This document shows, in pieces, positions 6,904 through 15,232 of a stretch of DNA of 32,036 nt (within the stretch, counting starts at the first letter, position 1; each line of letters begins with the position of its first letter). Source of the stretch: an uncultured Eubacterium sp. (lineage in GTDB: Bacteria; Bacillota_A; Clostridia; Lachnospirales; Lachnospiraceae); assembly GCA_948468465.1 (NCBI GenBank), contig CAOKJJ010000044.1:1-32036 (forward strand), read 5' to 3'. The notes beneath the pieces were generated by a model. That model was not told the DNA's origin. It ran no database searches and saw nothing but the letters and a program-made list of their open reading frames with translations. The translations under genes were made by a program, and so were the position numbers.

Positions 6904-8028
6904 TTACGGTTCACCCTCACTGTCGTCTCCTCCAGCCGCGTAATGGTCTTCCTCCACTCCGGTCACCTGCTCATCTCCAACACCTTTTCCGGTATCTTCC
7001 GCAATTGCCCTGCTTAGATCCAGCACTGTAGGCGAAGGTTCATAGTCATAATCTCCGAATAAATACGCATGCAGCTCCCTGACATTTTTTTCGAGGTCAC
7101 AAGGCGCTACGATATATTTTCTGGAAGAATCAAATACATACAGTTCAAATGGAAATCCTGTCGTGTCGGCAAGCTCATAATTCAGCATCTGTGATGCCAT
7201 CGAAAGCATCTGCATTTCGGTCAGGTCTGTACTGATGTCTTCCAGCACGGCATTGATAATCTTATTAATCGTAAGCAGATTGGAAGACTTTGTCTTTTCA
7301 ATCATTTTAGACAATACTTCTCTTTGGCGCTGCGCGCGGCGAAAATCATTGGCGTCATGGCGGATGCGGCAGTAGGCGGTTGCCTGCACGCCATCCAGCA
7401 CCTGCATGCCCGGATGGTCGATCATGTGCGGCTCCAGTCCGGTATAAGCTGCCGTCTCTGCGATGTAGATGTTGATCTCCTCCATCATCTTGCCTTCTTC
7501 CACATTGATTTCCAGTCCGCCCAGCAGGTCTATCACCTTACAGACCGCGTAAAAATCGACTGCCACATAGTCCGCAATGTCCAGATCCAGGTTCTGGTTA
7601 AGCATACGCACCGCCTGTTCCGGTCCTCCGTGGTTGTACGCGTAATTGGCTTTCCAAAAATACCGGTCGTCATTTGTTCCGACATTCAGATACGTGTCAC
7701 GATAGACAGAAGCAACTTTCACTTGTTTTGTATCGTTATTAATGCTGACTATCATAATCATATCGCTGTTGCCGGAAGTAAACACGCCGCTTTTTTCATT
7801 ATCCAGGCCGAATACCGCAATATTCGTATATCCTTTCAGCACCTCCTGCGTCGTCTGCCCCAGATCCTCATTTACAACATCTTCTGTTTCGATATTTTCC
7901 ACACGGTCAAGCCGCTGGTATTTGGACCATAGAAACAAAACCGCTAACAAAATAAGCAACAGAATGAGTTCAACCACAAATATAATAATCTTATGTTTTT
8001 TACGTTTCTTTTTCTTATTGCTGCTCAA
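6904..8028 (-). CDS. LCP (LytR-CpsA-Psr) family glycopolymer ligase, second of a tandem pair
   Basis: LCP proteins move a glycopolymer from its undecaprenyl carrier to peptidoglycan on the outer face of the membrane. The product has a Lys-rich cytoplasmic tip, one membrane helix (IIIFVVELILLLILLAVLFL) and an extracellular LCP domain. Conserved pieces are GNSDMIMIVSIN, SVYRDTYLNVG and CRIRHDANDFRRAQRQRE, which carry the Asp/Arg set that binds the pyrophosphate lipid. The C-terminus is acidic. I choose TTG 8028 because AGGGAGG lies 11 nt upstream and the resulting N-terminus (SSNKKKKRKKHK) matches its neighbour's (SASKRKKKKHR); length 374 aa. It follows the first LCP gene by 25 nt and is clearly its paralogue from tandem duplication. 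It is the last gene before the terminator. Confidence 0.9.
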   Translation of the reverse strand: MSSNKKKKRKKHKIIIFVVELILLLILLAVLFLWSKYQRLDRVENIETEDVVNEDLGQTTQEVLKGYTNIAVFGLDNEKSGVFTSGNSDMIMIVSINNDTKQVKVASVYRDTYLNVGTNDDRYFWKANYAYNHGGPEQAVRMLNQNLDLDIADYVAVDFYAVCKVIDLLGGLEINVEEGKMMEEINIYIAETAAYTGLEPHMIDHPGMQVLDGVQATAYCRIRHDANDFRRAQRQREVLSKMIEKTKSSNLLTINKIINAVLEDISTDLTEMQMLSMASQMLNYELADTTGFPFELYVFDSSRKYIVAPCDLEKNVRELHAYLFGDYDYEPSPTVLDLSRAIAEDTGKGVGDEQVTGVEEDHYAAGGDDSEGEP

Positions 8029-8053
8029 GATCTGGTTCGCCTCCCTGCCTTTT

Positions 8054-9211
8054 TTATTCTGCCGCCGTGGATGCATCGGTCGCCTGCGAATCTGCAGCCC
8101 CGGATTGTGACGCGTTTGTATAATTGTCAGATTCCACACCGGTGCTTTCTGCATCATCCGGCCCTTTTCCTGACTCAGTAACGATGGCCTGGCTAAAGCT
8201 TGTTACTGTATTGGAAGGAGTATAATTGTAATCGTTAAATAAATACTTATGCAGATCGGTTACATTCGTAACAAGGTCACATGGTACAACGACAGATCCT
8301 TTCTTTCCAAGCGTCGCGGTTGTCAGACGGAATGGAAAACCGGTCGTATCCGCCAGCTCATAATTCATCAGCTGCGATGCAAGCGACACCATTTCTCCTG
8401 CCGTAAAGTTCGTGCTGATATCATCCAATACAGAATCTATGATTTTGTTAATTGTCAGCAGATCAGAATTTTTGGCTTTCTCTACCATTTTGGATATGAT
8501 CTCTCTTTGTCTCTGCGCGCGTTTAAAATCGTCTCCTGCCGTATAACGGATGCGGCAGTACGAAGTCGCCTGTACGCCGTCGAGCGTATAGACTCCCGGC
8601 TGCGTAATGGAATGTGCCTCATGTCCGGTAACCTGCGCCGTCTCATTAATATAAAAATCCATCCATTTTGCTTCGGCCGCGTCAATATCCACTTCCACAC
8701 CGCCAAGCAAATCTATCGCTTCCGTTACAGCCTGAAAATCCACGACTACATAATCCTGAATATCCAAATCCAGGTTGCGGTTTAACATTCTTACGGCTTC
8801 CTCCGCACCGCCCTTATTATACGCATAATTAGCTTTGCGGAAATTATAAGAGCCGTCGTCACTGACATTCAAAAACGTGTCACGGAATACGGACACGAGC
8901 CGTACTTCCTTTGTGTCGTTATTGATGCTTGCAATCATGATAACATCACTGTTTCCCGCGCTGAAACTGCCGTTGGAACGATTATCCAGGCCAAACAAAG
9001 CGATATTGGTATAGCCTTTCAATACTTCCTGTACAGACTGGTCCATATCCTCGTTTACAATATCTTCCGTGCCTATCATATCCGGCTGGCGGTCCAGCTT
9101 CTGGAACTTTGACCAGACAAACAGGCCGGCCAGTGCGATCAGCAATAACAGGATTTCTACTGTAAAAATGATAATTCTGTGTTTTTTCTTTTTCCTTTTT
9201 GATGCGCTCAT
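8054..9211 (-). CDS. LCP (LytR-CpsA-Psr) family glycopolymer ligase, first of a tandem pair
   Basis: This 385-aa protein has the same plan as its downstream neighbour: basic tip, one N-terminal membrane helix, then an extracellular LCP domain. GNSDVIMIASINNDTKEV, SVFRDTFLNV and CRIRYTAGDDFKRAQRQRE correspond to the conserved lipid-phosphate and catalytic regions. The last 40 residues are rich in Ser, Ala, Asp and Thr and look disordered. Two LCP ligases in one glycan operon fit either redundancy, as known for LCP sets in other Firmicutes, or attachment of two related polymers. The start ATG 9211 follows GGAAAGGAA. It is 31 nt from the glycosyltransferase upstream, too short for an obvious separate promoter. 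Confidence 0.92.
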   Translation of the reverse strand: MSASKRKKKKHRIIIFTVEILLLLIALAGLFVWSKFQKLDRQPDMIGTEDIVNEDMDQSVQEVLKGYTNIALFGLDNRSNGSFSAGNSDVIMIASINNDTKEVRLVSVFRDTFLNVSDDGSYNFRKANYAYNKGGAEEAVRMLNRNLDLDIQDYVVVDFQAVTEAIDLLGGVEVDIDAAEAKWMDFYINETAQVTGHEAHSITQPGVYTLDGVQATSYCRIRYTAGDDFKRAQRQREIISKMVEKAKNSDLLTINKIIDSVLDDISTNFTAGEMVSLASQLMNYELADTTGFPFRLTTATLGKKGSVVVPCDLVTNVTDLHKYLFNDYNYTPSNTVTSFSQAIVTESGKGPDDAESTGVESDNYTNASQSGAADSQATDASTAAE

Positions 9212-9242
9212 TTCCTTTCCCTTTCTGCATTTGTAGTATATA

Positions 9243-9947
9243 TTATCTTCCCATCAAACGGTACATAAACAGCAGCCGGTTTTTTACCATAACAGGAACG
9301 GTATTTCGTTTGAAATCAGATACCGTATGCTCATGCCTGCGGTAATATAACAGCGGTTCTTTCAAAAACCCGCATCCCCCTCTATGCTTATCGTTGATGA
9401 CGCCAATCCACTGGTCATGCATTTGAATATCGTCCGGTATCGGCAGAATATATGGCAAAAGTTCCCTGCGGATTGCCATACAGCAGCCGATATATTTGTT
9501 TTTCCATATATTGCGCCACATGCCTGCTCCATATCCGCGATATTCAAAAAATGACGGATAAATAACCTTCTGCATATCTTCATTTACAACGATACAGTCG
9601 TGAATCACGATATGGCATCTTTTTTCATGAAACTGCTGCAAAACCCGCTCTGTTTTTTCCGGCATCCATACATCATCCTGATCCGATAAAAAAATGTATG
9701 CCCCTTTTGTCTGCGCGATCGCATGCGCAATATTCTGTTTGATTCCAAGCCCGGGACCGTTCACCAGCCGGATCCGACGGTCTGCTGCGGCATAAGACTG
9801 GATGATCTCAATCGTATGATCCGAAGAACCGTCGTCAGAAACCACTACCTCGTCCTGATCCCCTAACTGCGGCAGGATGGAATCCATTTGTTCCTTCACA
9901 TATTTTTCTCCATTATATACAGCCATTGCCACAGACACCCGTTTCAC
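9243..9947 (-). CDS. GT2 family glycosyltransferase
   Basis: The 234-aa product is a single GT-A fold domain. SVAMAVYNGEKYVKEQMDSI opens it, VVSDDGSSD is the first nucleotide-binding acidic motif and FLSDQDDVWMPEK holds the DxD-type metal site. It resembles the WfgS/RfbF-like group often linked to rhamnose or hexose transfer, but the donor cannot be read with confidence. No membrane helix is seen, so it acts at the inner face of the membrane. The start is a GTG at 9947 with GGGAGG 10 nt upstream. A 120-nt A-rich low-complexity tract separates it from the sugar transferase gene before it, a much longer gap than most in this operon. Confidence 0.88.
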   Translation of the reverse strand: MKRVSVAMAVYNGEKYVKEQMDSILPQLGDQDEVVVSDDGSSDHTIEIIQSYAAADRRIRLVNGPGLGIKQNIAHAIAQTKGAYIFLSDQDDVWMPEKTERVLQQFHEKRCHIVIHDCIVVNEDMQKVIYPSFFEYRGYGAGMWRNIWKNKYIGCCMAIRRELLPYILPIPDDIQMHDQWIGVINDKHRGGCGFLKEPLLYYRRHEHTVSDFKRNTVPVMVKNRLLFMYRLMGR

Positions 9948-9963
9948 TGCGCGCCAGCCTCCC

Positions 9964-10080
9964 TTTTTCTTTTTCTTTATTTTTTCTTTAAGTTTATCTT
10001 TATGTTTGTCTATATTTTATCTTTATGTTTATGTTTATGTTTATCTTTATTTTTATCTTTATTTTATCTTATCTTATTCT
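9964..10080 (-). repeat. A-rich hexamer-like low-complexity spacer inside the operon
   Basis: On the minus strand this tract is a run of degenerate ATAAAC/ATAAAG hexamers (near 10064-10015) grading into AAAGAAAAA repeats by the ribosome site of the next gene. G and T are rare. It is transcribed but untranslated. Such a tract can change length by slippage and could act as an unstructured A-rich leader that favours translation or as an RNase entry site. No promoter was found in it. Confidence 0.75.
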
Positions 10081-10081
10081 T

Positions 10082-11491
10082 CTACTTTGACCCATCCCCG
10101 GACAATACGACCTGTATCGTACGAAACAGTATTTTGATATCCAGGCTCAAAGACCACTCCGATATATACCTCGTATCTAACGCCACGACTTCTTCAAAGT
10201 CCGTGATATCATTACGTCCGCTGACCTGCCACATGCCGGTCAGCCCAGGCTTGATGCCAAGCCTTCCTCTATGATGAAGCTGGTAATGTTCGACTTCGTC
10301 TATTGTAGGCGGACGGGTACCTACCAGACTCATTTCCCCTTTTAATACGTTCCAGAACTGCGGCAGCTCGTCAATGGAATATTTCCGGATGAAATGTCCC
10401 ACCGGAAATATTCTCGGATCGTTTGTCATCTTAAACATCAGTCCATCCATTTCGTTGCAATCCATCAGTTCTTCTTTGCGTGCCTCCGCATCCATATACA
10501 TAGACCGGAATTTGTAAATACGGAAAACACGCCCGTTTTTTCCTACCCGTTCCTGTGAAAATAAAACCGGACCGGGAGATTGTATTTTAATGATCGGAGC
10601 AAAGATCAAAAAAGCAACTGCCGCCAGTGCCAGTCCTACCAGGCTGCCCGCAATATCCATCACACGCTTAATAAACATTTCCGGCGGCGACGCAATATGC
10701 ATGCTCGTCGTCAGCACCATATAATTGCCGCACTTTTCAAGCACCTTATTCGGCATCAGCGCCGTCTGCGAGATCAGGTTAAAATGCACGGTAATCCCGT
10801 ATTCAACCAGCTGGTTCGCAAGCGCTTCGCTGGAATCGCGCGTATTGCCGTTAATAAATACCTCATCTACGACATGCGTGCGCACATACTCGTAAAAATC
10901 ATCGGCATTTGCCACAACCGGAACGCCCCGCACGGTCTCCCCTTTGCGCGGCCGGTCTACCACAACAATCCCGCAGACTTCAAAATCCCGGTACTTGTCA
11001 TGTTCAAAATCCCTTACGCATTCCTCGGCATAACGGTCCATCGTCAGTATGATCATGACCGCTTTGCTCCGTTTTTTCCTTATATAATTACGTAACAGCT
11101 GTTTGTAAATACAGTGTACCACATATTCATAGATAATCGACATAATCCAAAAGGTAAACAGACTTTCCCTGGAATATACAGCCGACATTTTAGCAGCATA
11201 CAAATATACAAGCATGCCGACAAATATAATCGTGCAGGTTGCCGCTACCTCTTCCAGTTCTGTAAACGCATCCCGTTTTATGATATCCGCATAGGATTCT
11301 TTAAAAAACACAACACACAGATTCAGCAGAACGAGTATCACTGCAAGCCGCAGATACGGTTCACTGGCATATGGATTCATCCAGCCGTGACGCATAATAT
11401 ATCCTGTAATAAATGCCAGCTGCAGCAGCAGAATGTCCAGAATCGTAAAATCCAGATGTTTGGCCCAGCCGACGTTATCTTTTCTATACAT
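10082..11491 (-). CDS. Polyprenyl-phosphate hexose-1-phosphate transferase (priming enzyme 1)
   Basis: Enzymes of this WbaP/CpsE-like family start a glycan by moving a sugar-1-phosphate from a nucleotide sugar to undecaprenyl phosphate. The 469-aa protein has about four N-terminal membrane helices (residues 15-130), a soluble nucleotide-fold domain (around 145-245), one more hydrophobic helix (about 275-300) and the C-terminal catalytic domain. The latter shows FSQERVGKNGRVFRIYKFRS, DELPQFWNVLKGEMSLVGTR and GLTGMWQVSGRNDI, all family hallmarks. Length and layout are standard. Its 5' end overlaps the zinc-ribbon gene by 8 nt. A second enzyme of the same family is encoded at 16116-17546. The sugar (Glc, Gal or a derivative) cannot be assigned from sequence alone. 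Confidence 0.93.
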   Translation of the reverse strand: MYRKDNVGWAKHLDFTILDILLLQLAFITGYIMRHGWMNPYASEPYLRLAVILVLLNLCVVFFKESYADIIKRDAFTELEEVAATCTIIFVGMLVYLYAAKMSAVYSRESLFTFWIMSIIYEYVVHCIYKQLLRNYIRKKRSKAVMIILTMDRYAEECVRDFEHDKYRDFEVCGIVVVDRPRKGETVRGVPVVANADDFYEYVRTHVVDEVFINGNTRDSSEALANQLVEYGITVHFNLISQTALMPNKVLEKCGNYMVLTTSMHIASPPEMFIKRVMDIAGSLVGLALAAVAFLIFAPIIKIQSPGPVLFSQERVGKNGRVFRIYKFRSMYMDAEARKEELMDCNEMDGLMFKMTNDPRIFPVGHFIRKYSIDELPQFWNVLKGEMSLVGTRPPTIDEVEHYQLHHRGRLGIKPGLTGMWQVSGRNDITDFEEVVALDTRYISEWSLSLDIKILFRTIQVVLSGDGSK

Positions 11492-11696
11492 GCTGCTCCT
11501 TTAAATTTCTCAGGTGGATGTACAGCCAGCTGTCTGCATAATCCTCCCGCTCTTTCAATGTCATTTCACTGTATTTATCATATGTAAGTTTGACCTGAAA
11601 CATTTCCTGTTCCCCGCATTTATAGCATTCCACATTTTTCCTGCGGGAAACTGTCCGCATCCAGCCGCATTTTGGACAAATATATACTTTGATCAT
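11484..11696 (-). CDS. Zinc-ribbon miniprotein (70 aa)
   Basis: Two CxxC pairs (Cys7/Cys10 in ICPKCG and Cys24/Cys27 in CYKCG) make a probable four-cysteine zinc ribbon in the N-terminal third. The rest is charged and likely helical. I prefer ATG 11696, with AAGGA 9 nt upstream, to GTG 11702, which would be only 3 nt away. It lies between the DUF6077-like gene and the priming transferase, overlapping the latter by 8 nt, so it is expressed with the glycan genes. I do not recognise the family; a role as a small partner or regulator of the neighbouring membrane enzymes is only a guess. Confidence 0.75.
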   Translation of the reverse strand: MIKVYICPKCGWMRTVSRRKNVECYKCGEQEMFQVKLTYDKYSEMTLKEREDYADSWLYIHLRNLKEQHV

Positions 11697-11718
11697 CCAC
11701 ACATATCCTTTCTTTCAT

Positions 11719-12516
11719 TTACCTAACTTTGTATAAAGTATAATTTTCACTTTGTGCGATCGGCAGGACAGCAATTTCTGACAAATAACTGTCCATATCA
11801 AATGCCGTGCGGATTACAAGATAATCCACGCCGCTTTTATCCAGGCTTCGCCGAAGCGTGCGACTGTCCTTTTTGATTCCTTCGTTTACCGCCGCTATCA
11901 TATGCTGCTGTCTGACATATTTTTTGTAATCATAGCCGTTATGGGCCTGATACAAATATGCTCTGCGGGAAATCCCCCATAAGATGCGCGGTTCATACGT
12001 ACGCACCTGATACTCTAAATACATATCAAATGCTGCCACTGGTAAATTTTTTTCGTCATCCGGACCGCTGTCCCAATCTGACATCATTTCATCTGCAATC
12101 GTAATAACATCCGGATCCAGTCCATATATATTTTTGGGCCGGTTAATATTGGCCCTGTTTAAAAAAAACAAATTTGCCCCAACTGCAAGGCATACAGCAA
12201 ACGCCGCAGCTGCCAAAAGCATGTCTCTCTTATTTTTGCCGGCAAACCGTTCTGTCAGCTGATACGCAATCAAAAACAGGATCGGAAGCATCCAGAAAAA
12301 CCGGTAATAACTTGTTGCATCCGTAACCTTTCCCACTATCCGATACGCAAGTTCATTAAATACAAACACCATGGACAAAAGCAAAGCCACTACGGCTTTT
12401 GTCCCGGTATTTCCCTGTTTTGACATGCGCTCTTTTCGCCATAAAAGCGCCAGGCTGACGGCAAAGGCCGCGAGATACAGGGAATCGCCCTGATATTGTC
12501 TGAATACGTCCGCCAT
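11719..12516 (-). CDS. C-terminal half of a DUF6077-like membrane protein, separated by an in-frame TAG
   Basis: The 265-aa product begins MADVFRQYQGDSLYLAAF, has about four membrane helices in residues 13-125 and then a soluble domain of about 140 residues that ends GVDYLVIRTAFD...NYTLYKVR. This resembles the second half and the external C-terminal domain of DUF6077/GT-C-like polytopic proteins, including an RFFWMLPILFLIAY helix. The upstream gene is in the same frame: its TAG at 12522-12520 is followed by GAA and then this ATG. GGAGG (12529-12525) stands 8 nt before the ATG, so translation can start here independently. Either one ancestral gene was split and the two halves still assemble, or it is a recent nonsense mutation. 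Confidence 0.75.
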   Translation of the reverse strand: MADVFRQYQGDSLYLAAFAVSLALLWRKERMSKQGNTGTKAVVALLLSMVFVFNELAYRIVGKVTDATSYYRFFWMLPILFLIAYQLTERFAGKNKRDMLLAAAAFAVCLAVGANLFFLNRANINRPKNIYGLDPDVITIADEMMSDWDSGPDDEKNLPVAAFDMYLEYQVRTYEPRILWGISRRAYLYQAHNGYDYKKYVRQQHMIAAVNEGIKKDSRTLRRSLDKSGVDYLVIRTAFDMDSYLSEIAVLPIAQSENYTLYKVR

Positions 12517-12519
12517 TTC

Positions 12520-13608
12520 CTACACCTCCACGATCAGCCAGCCTCTTGTTGAAGCAAAATATACAGCAAAATAGCATACATTTGGCATCATACACAAAAT
12601 GCCGCGCAGGATAAGAGAAGTATCCCACCGCCTCTCAACAATCAGATGCGCCAGCAGCATCAATACAATCAGCGCCGGTACAAGTATCAGAGAAGACATG
12701 GAAACCGCCACGCTTGCGAACGACACCAGAAACAATTCGACCCAGTTTTTTTTGTCGCCGCTGTTTTTCCAAATCCGGTACAGCAGAAAACAAACCATCG
12801 GCAAGATTACATTTGCGCAATACGCCTTTGCCTCATAATTTCTCAGCATCAAAAACTGCGCTGCCGTATCGTATACATCCCAGAAAATCGTAAGTATTAC
12901 CGTAACGGTGACTAAAATTGCGGTTTTTTTTCTGTCTTTTTTAAATACTTCCATCGCAAAGCTGTATACAACCGCGTTTGTAAGCAGCACGCAAAGCACG
13001 CCAACCATGTACTTTTGCAGCACAAGCGCGGAAATCCCAGTCAGCTGGCTAATCCACGCCGTATTCATATAAAAGGACGACAGCGCATAGCGCAGTTCCA
13101 GATGGCTTCGCAGCAGCCCGCTGCTGCCGTCGTACAAGTACATCGTATCTGTTGCCACAGACGTTGTCATATTGCCGATATAATAAGCAAAATCCCAACC
13201 AATATTCCGCTGCATCAGCACTGCTGAGGCGCACTCGCACAGCACTGCCGCCGCCATCAGCGCGAACAGCAGGCGTACTGCCAGCGACGGACGGATGTTC
13301 AACACCGAAGCCGCCCGGGTGCATGCGGCTTTTTCCTGCTTATGCTGTCTGAAAATAATATTTCCCGCCAGGACAAGAAGCAGGAGCAGCACCGCCATCC
13401 AGAGCATTCCAAGCACATGCAGCCTTTGTTTCGTAAGGATCATAAACTCGGCAGCAATCTGAAATAAGGCAAAATACAAAAAAAAGCCAATACAGACTCT
13501 CTCCGGTAAAACCGGATGAAAACGGCACCTGATGCAAAATGCTTTTCCAAGCAAATCAAATACGCATATGCTGAGCGCTAAAATACAAATACTGAAAATT
13601 ACCTGCAT
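12520..13608 (-). CDS. N-terminal half of a DUF6077-like membrane protein (GT-C-like), ends at an in-frame TAG
   Basis: The 362-aa product has roughly nine membrane helices. The loop GWDFAYYIGNMTTSVATDTM after the third or fourth helix carries the acidic residue expected of GT-C-type enzymes that use lipid-linked sugars outside the membrane, and LRNYEAKAYCANVILPMV is similar to a conserved stretch of DUF6077 proteins. Full-length members are, as far as I know, about 600 residues; 362 plus the 265 of the next gene gives that size. AAGGAG lies 6 nt before ATG 13608. It follows the ABC ATPase gene after 40 nt. A role in decorating the exported polymer is possible; the family's activity is not established to my knowledge. 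Confidence 0.75.
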   Translation of the reverse strand: MQVIFSICILALSICVFDLLGKAFCIRCRFHPVLPERVCIGFFLYFALFQIAAEFMILTKQRLHVLGMLWMAVLLLLLVLAGNIIFRQHKQEKAACTRAASVLNIRPSLAVRLLFALMAAAVLCECASAVLMQRNIGWDFAYYIGNMTTSVATDTMYLYDGSSGLLRSHLELRYALSSFYMNTAWISQLTGISALVLQKYMVGVLCVLLTNAVVYSFAMEVFKKDRKKTAILVTVTVILTIFWDVYDTAAQFLMLRNYEAKAYCANVILPMVCFLLYRIWKNSGDKKNWVELFLVSFASVAVSMSSLILVPALIVLMLLAHLIVERRWDTSLILRGILCMMPNVCYFAVYFASTRGWLIVEV

Positions 13609-13648
13609 ATCATTCTCCTTCCGGTTTTTTCACTGCTTTTATCCATCA

Positions 13649-14389
13649 CTAAGACATATAATCATTATAAAGCGGCAGCACCTCCCCCGTACTTCCCTGC
13701 ATCTTAATCTTGCCCTCATGCAGCCACAGGATTGTATCGCACAGTTTTTCCAGCGTCTCCGTACTGTGGGAGACGATAATCACTGTCCGCTCCTCATTTG
13801 TAATCAGTTCTTTCATTTTGGCATAACTCTTTTTCTTAAACCGCACGTCTCCAACACTCAATACTTCATCAATGAGCATAATCTCTGTCTCTAACACAGC
13901 TGTAATCGAAAATGCCAGCTTCGAATACATTCCGCTGGAATACGTGCGGACCGGCTTATCAATAAAACTCTCAAGCTCTGAAAATTCTATAATTTCATCT
14001 ATTTTTTCTAGTACCTGTTCTTCACTGAATCCAAGCAGCATTCCGCTTAAAAAGATATTTTCCCTGCCCGTCAGCTTCTTTTGAAATCCAACGCCGATCG
14101 ACAGCAGCGACACCGTATGTCCATGCAGGTCAATCGTTCCCTCATCCGCCGCGAAAATCCCGGCAATTGCACGCAGCAGCGTAGATTTGCCGCTGCCGTT
14201 TTTACCGACGATCCCCATAATCTCCCCTTTGGGCACTTGAAAGGAAATCCCCCTGACCGCCTCAAATACGTCTACTTCTGATTTTTTCAGACTGAACAGG
14301 CTGTTTTTTATGGATATCCGGTTCAGACATTTATAACGTATTTTTAAATCTGATACTTCGATCGCACACTCTTTTTTTGCTGTATCCAT
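13649..14389 (-). CDS. ABC transporter ATPase of a polysaccharide exporter (TagH/Wzt-like, short form)
   Basis: This subunit powers export of an undecaprenyl-linked glycan across the membrane. In 246 residues it has Walker A GKNGSGKST (62-70), the signature YSSGMYSKLAFS (150-161), Walker B MLIDEVLSVGD (171-181) and the switch His208. The protein stops right after the nucleotide-binding domain, so it lacks the C-terminal carbohydrate-binding domain that some Wzt proteins use to recognise a capped chain end. The permease gene ends 47 nt upstream. The ribosome site before ATG 14389 is weak. Confidence 0.93.
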   Translation of the reverse strand: MDTAKKECAIEVSDLKIRYKCLNRISIKNSLFSLKKSEVDVFEAVRGISFQVPKGEIMGIVGKNGSGKSTLLRAIAGIFAADEGTIDLHGHTVSLLSIGVGFQKKLTGRENIFLSGMLLGFSEEQVLEKIDEIIEFSELESFIDKPVRTYSSGMYSKLAFSITAVLETEIMLIDEVLSVGDVRFKKKSYAKMKELITNEERTVIIVSHSTETLEKLCDTILWLHEGKIKMQGSTGEVLPLYNDYMS

Positions 14390-14436
14390 ACCGTCCCATC
14401 CACTTTCTCAATCAAAATTTTATACGTAACAGCTGT

Positions 14437-15219
14437 TTACATAAGCTTTACATAACTGTTTTCATGCCGGTAAATATTGCGTATTCCTATTACAGACAGT
14501 ACGACTCCTATCAAAAACCAGGCCAGAATCGCTCCCCATTCCGGCATTTCCTGGTAAATCAGCACCCGCCGCATAGAATCCACAAGCAGCGCCATTGGGT
14601 TGCATTTCAGCAGCAGGCTGCTGTACGGATACGGCACCCGGTTACTGATCGAATAAAAAATTCCGGTTAAATAAAACAGCAGCTTTAATACAACTGTCAC
14701 TACGTTTGCCAGATCTTCCACATACACCCCAAAATGCAGCAGCACGCTGCTGAATGCAAATGTGATGACAATCAGCACGAGAAACAGCGGCAGCATCAAA
14801 ATTACTTTCCAGTCAACCGGCACCTGGTAGCCAATCATCATAATAACCACAATGGAAAACGCTATCATCATTTTAAATCCATTGGAAAAAATCTTAACAA
14901 AAATAAGTATAAACTTAGGTATATACACCTTTGATACAATCGGTTTATTTGCGGCTACCAGCTTCACGCTCTGCCGCAGGCAGGCGGAAAAAAAGTTCCA
15001 GCTGTTATAGCCGATAAAAATAAATACCGGCAGATACGGTTCCCCTTTTTGAAACACGATGACCGCCACAAATGAATACACGATCATAAACAGCAGCGGA
15101 TCCAAAATCCACCACATCCAGCTTAGATGTGAGTTGGCCACTTCGGATTTCAGCTCGGATTTTGCCGCATATATGGTATATTTTCGGTATTTTTTTACAT
15201 CACTGATAAATCGGTTCAA
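14437..15219 (-). CDS. ABC transporter permease of a polysaccharide exporter (TagG/Wzm-like)
   Basis: About 260 residues with six membrane helices, the ABC-2 type fold. SELKSEVANSHLSWMWWILDPLL is the typical N-terminal amphipathic segment and first helix of TagG/Wzm/RgpC proteins, and CNPMALLVDSMRRVLIYQE near the C-terminus is equally typical. I start at TTG 15219 because AAAGGAG (15234-15228) lies 8 nt before it; an ATG two codons earlier would be only 2 nt from that site. The ribosome site overlaps the stop codon of the preceding glycosyltransferase. It forms the exporter with the ATPase gene that follows. Confidence 0.9.
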   Translation of the reverse strand: MNRFISDVKKYRKYTIYAAKSELKSEVANSHLSWMWWILDPLLFMIVYSFVAVIVFQKGEPYLPVFIFIGYNSWNFFSACLRQSVKLVAANKPIVSKVYIPKFILIFVKIFSNGFKMMIAFSIVVIMMIGYQVPVDWKVILMLPLFLVLIVITFAFSSVLLHFGVYVEDLANVVTVVLKLLFYLTGIFYSISNRVPYPYSSLLLKCNPMALLVDSMRRVLIYQEMPEWGAILAWFLIGVVLSVIGIRNIYRHENSYVKLM

Positions 15220-15232
15220 TCTCATTACTCCT

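Noticed and set aside
7324..7932. Plus-strand frame of 202 codons opposite the second LCP gene
   Set aside because: Antisense shadow; the LCP domain on the minus strand accounts for the open frame.
12520..12522. Reassignment of TAG as a sense codon in this organism
   Set aside because: Many normal genes in the window end in TAG (for example glmS, rfbA, glmM, cdaA, the HPr gene), so TAG is an ordinary stop here; the DUF6077 split needs a local explanation.
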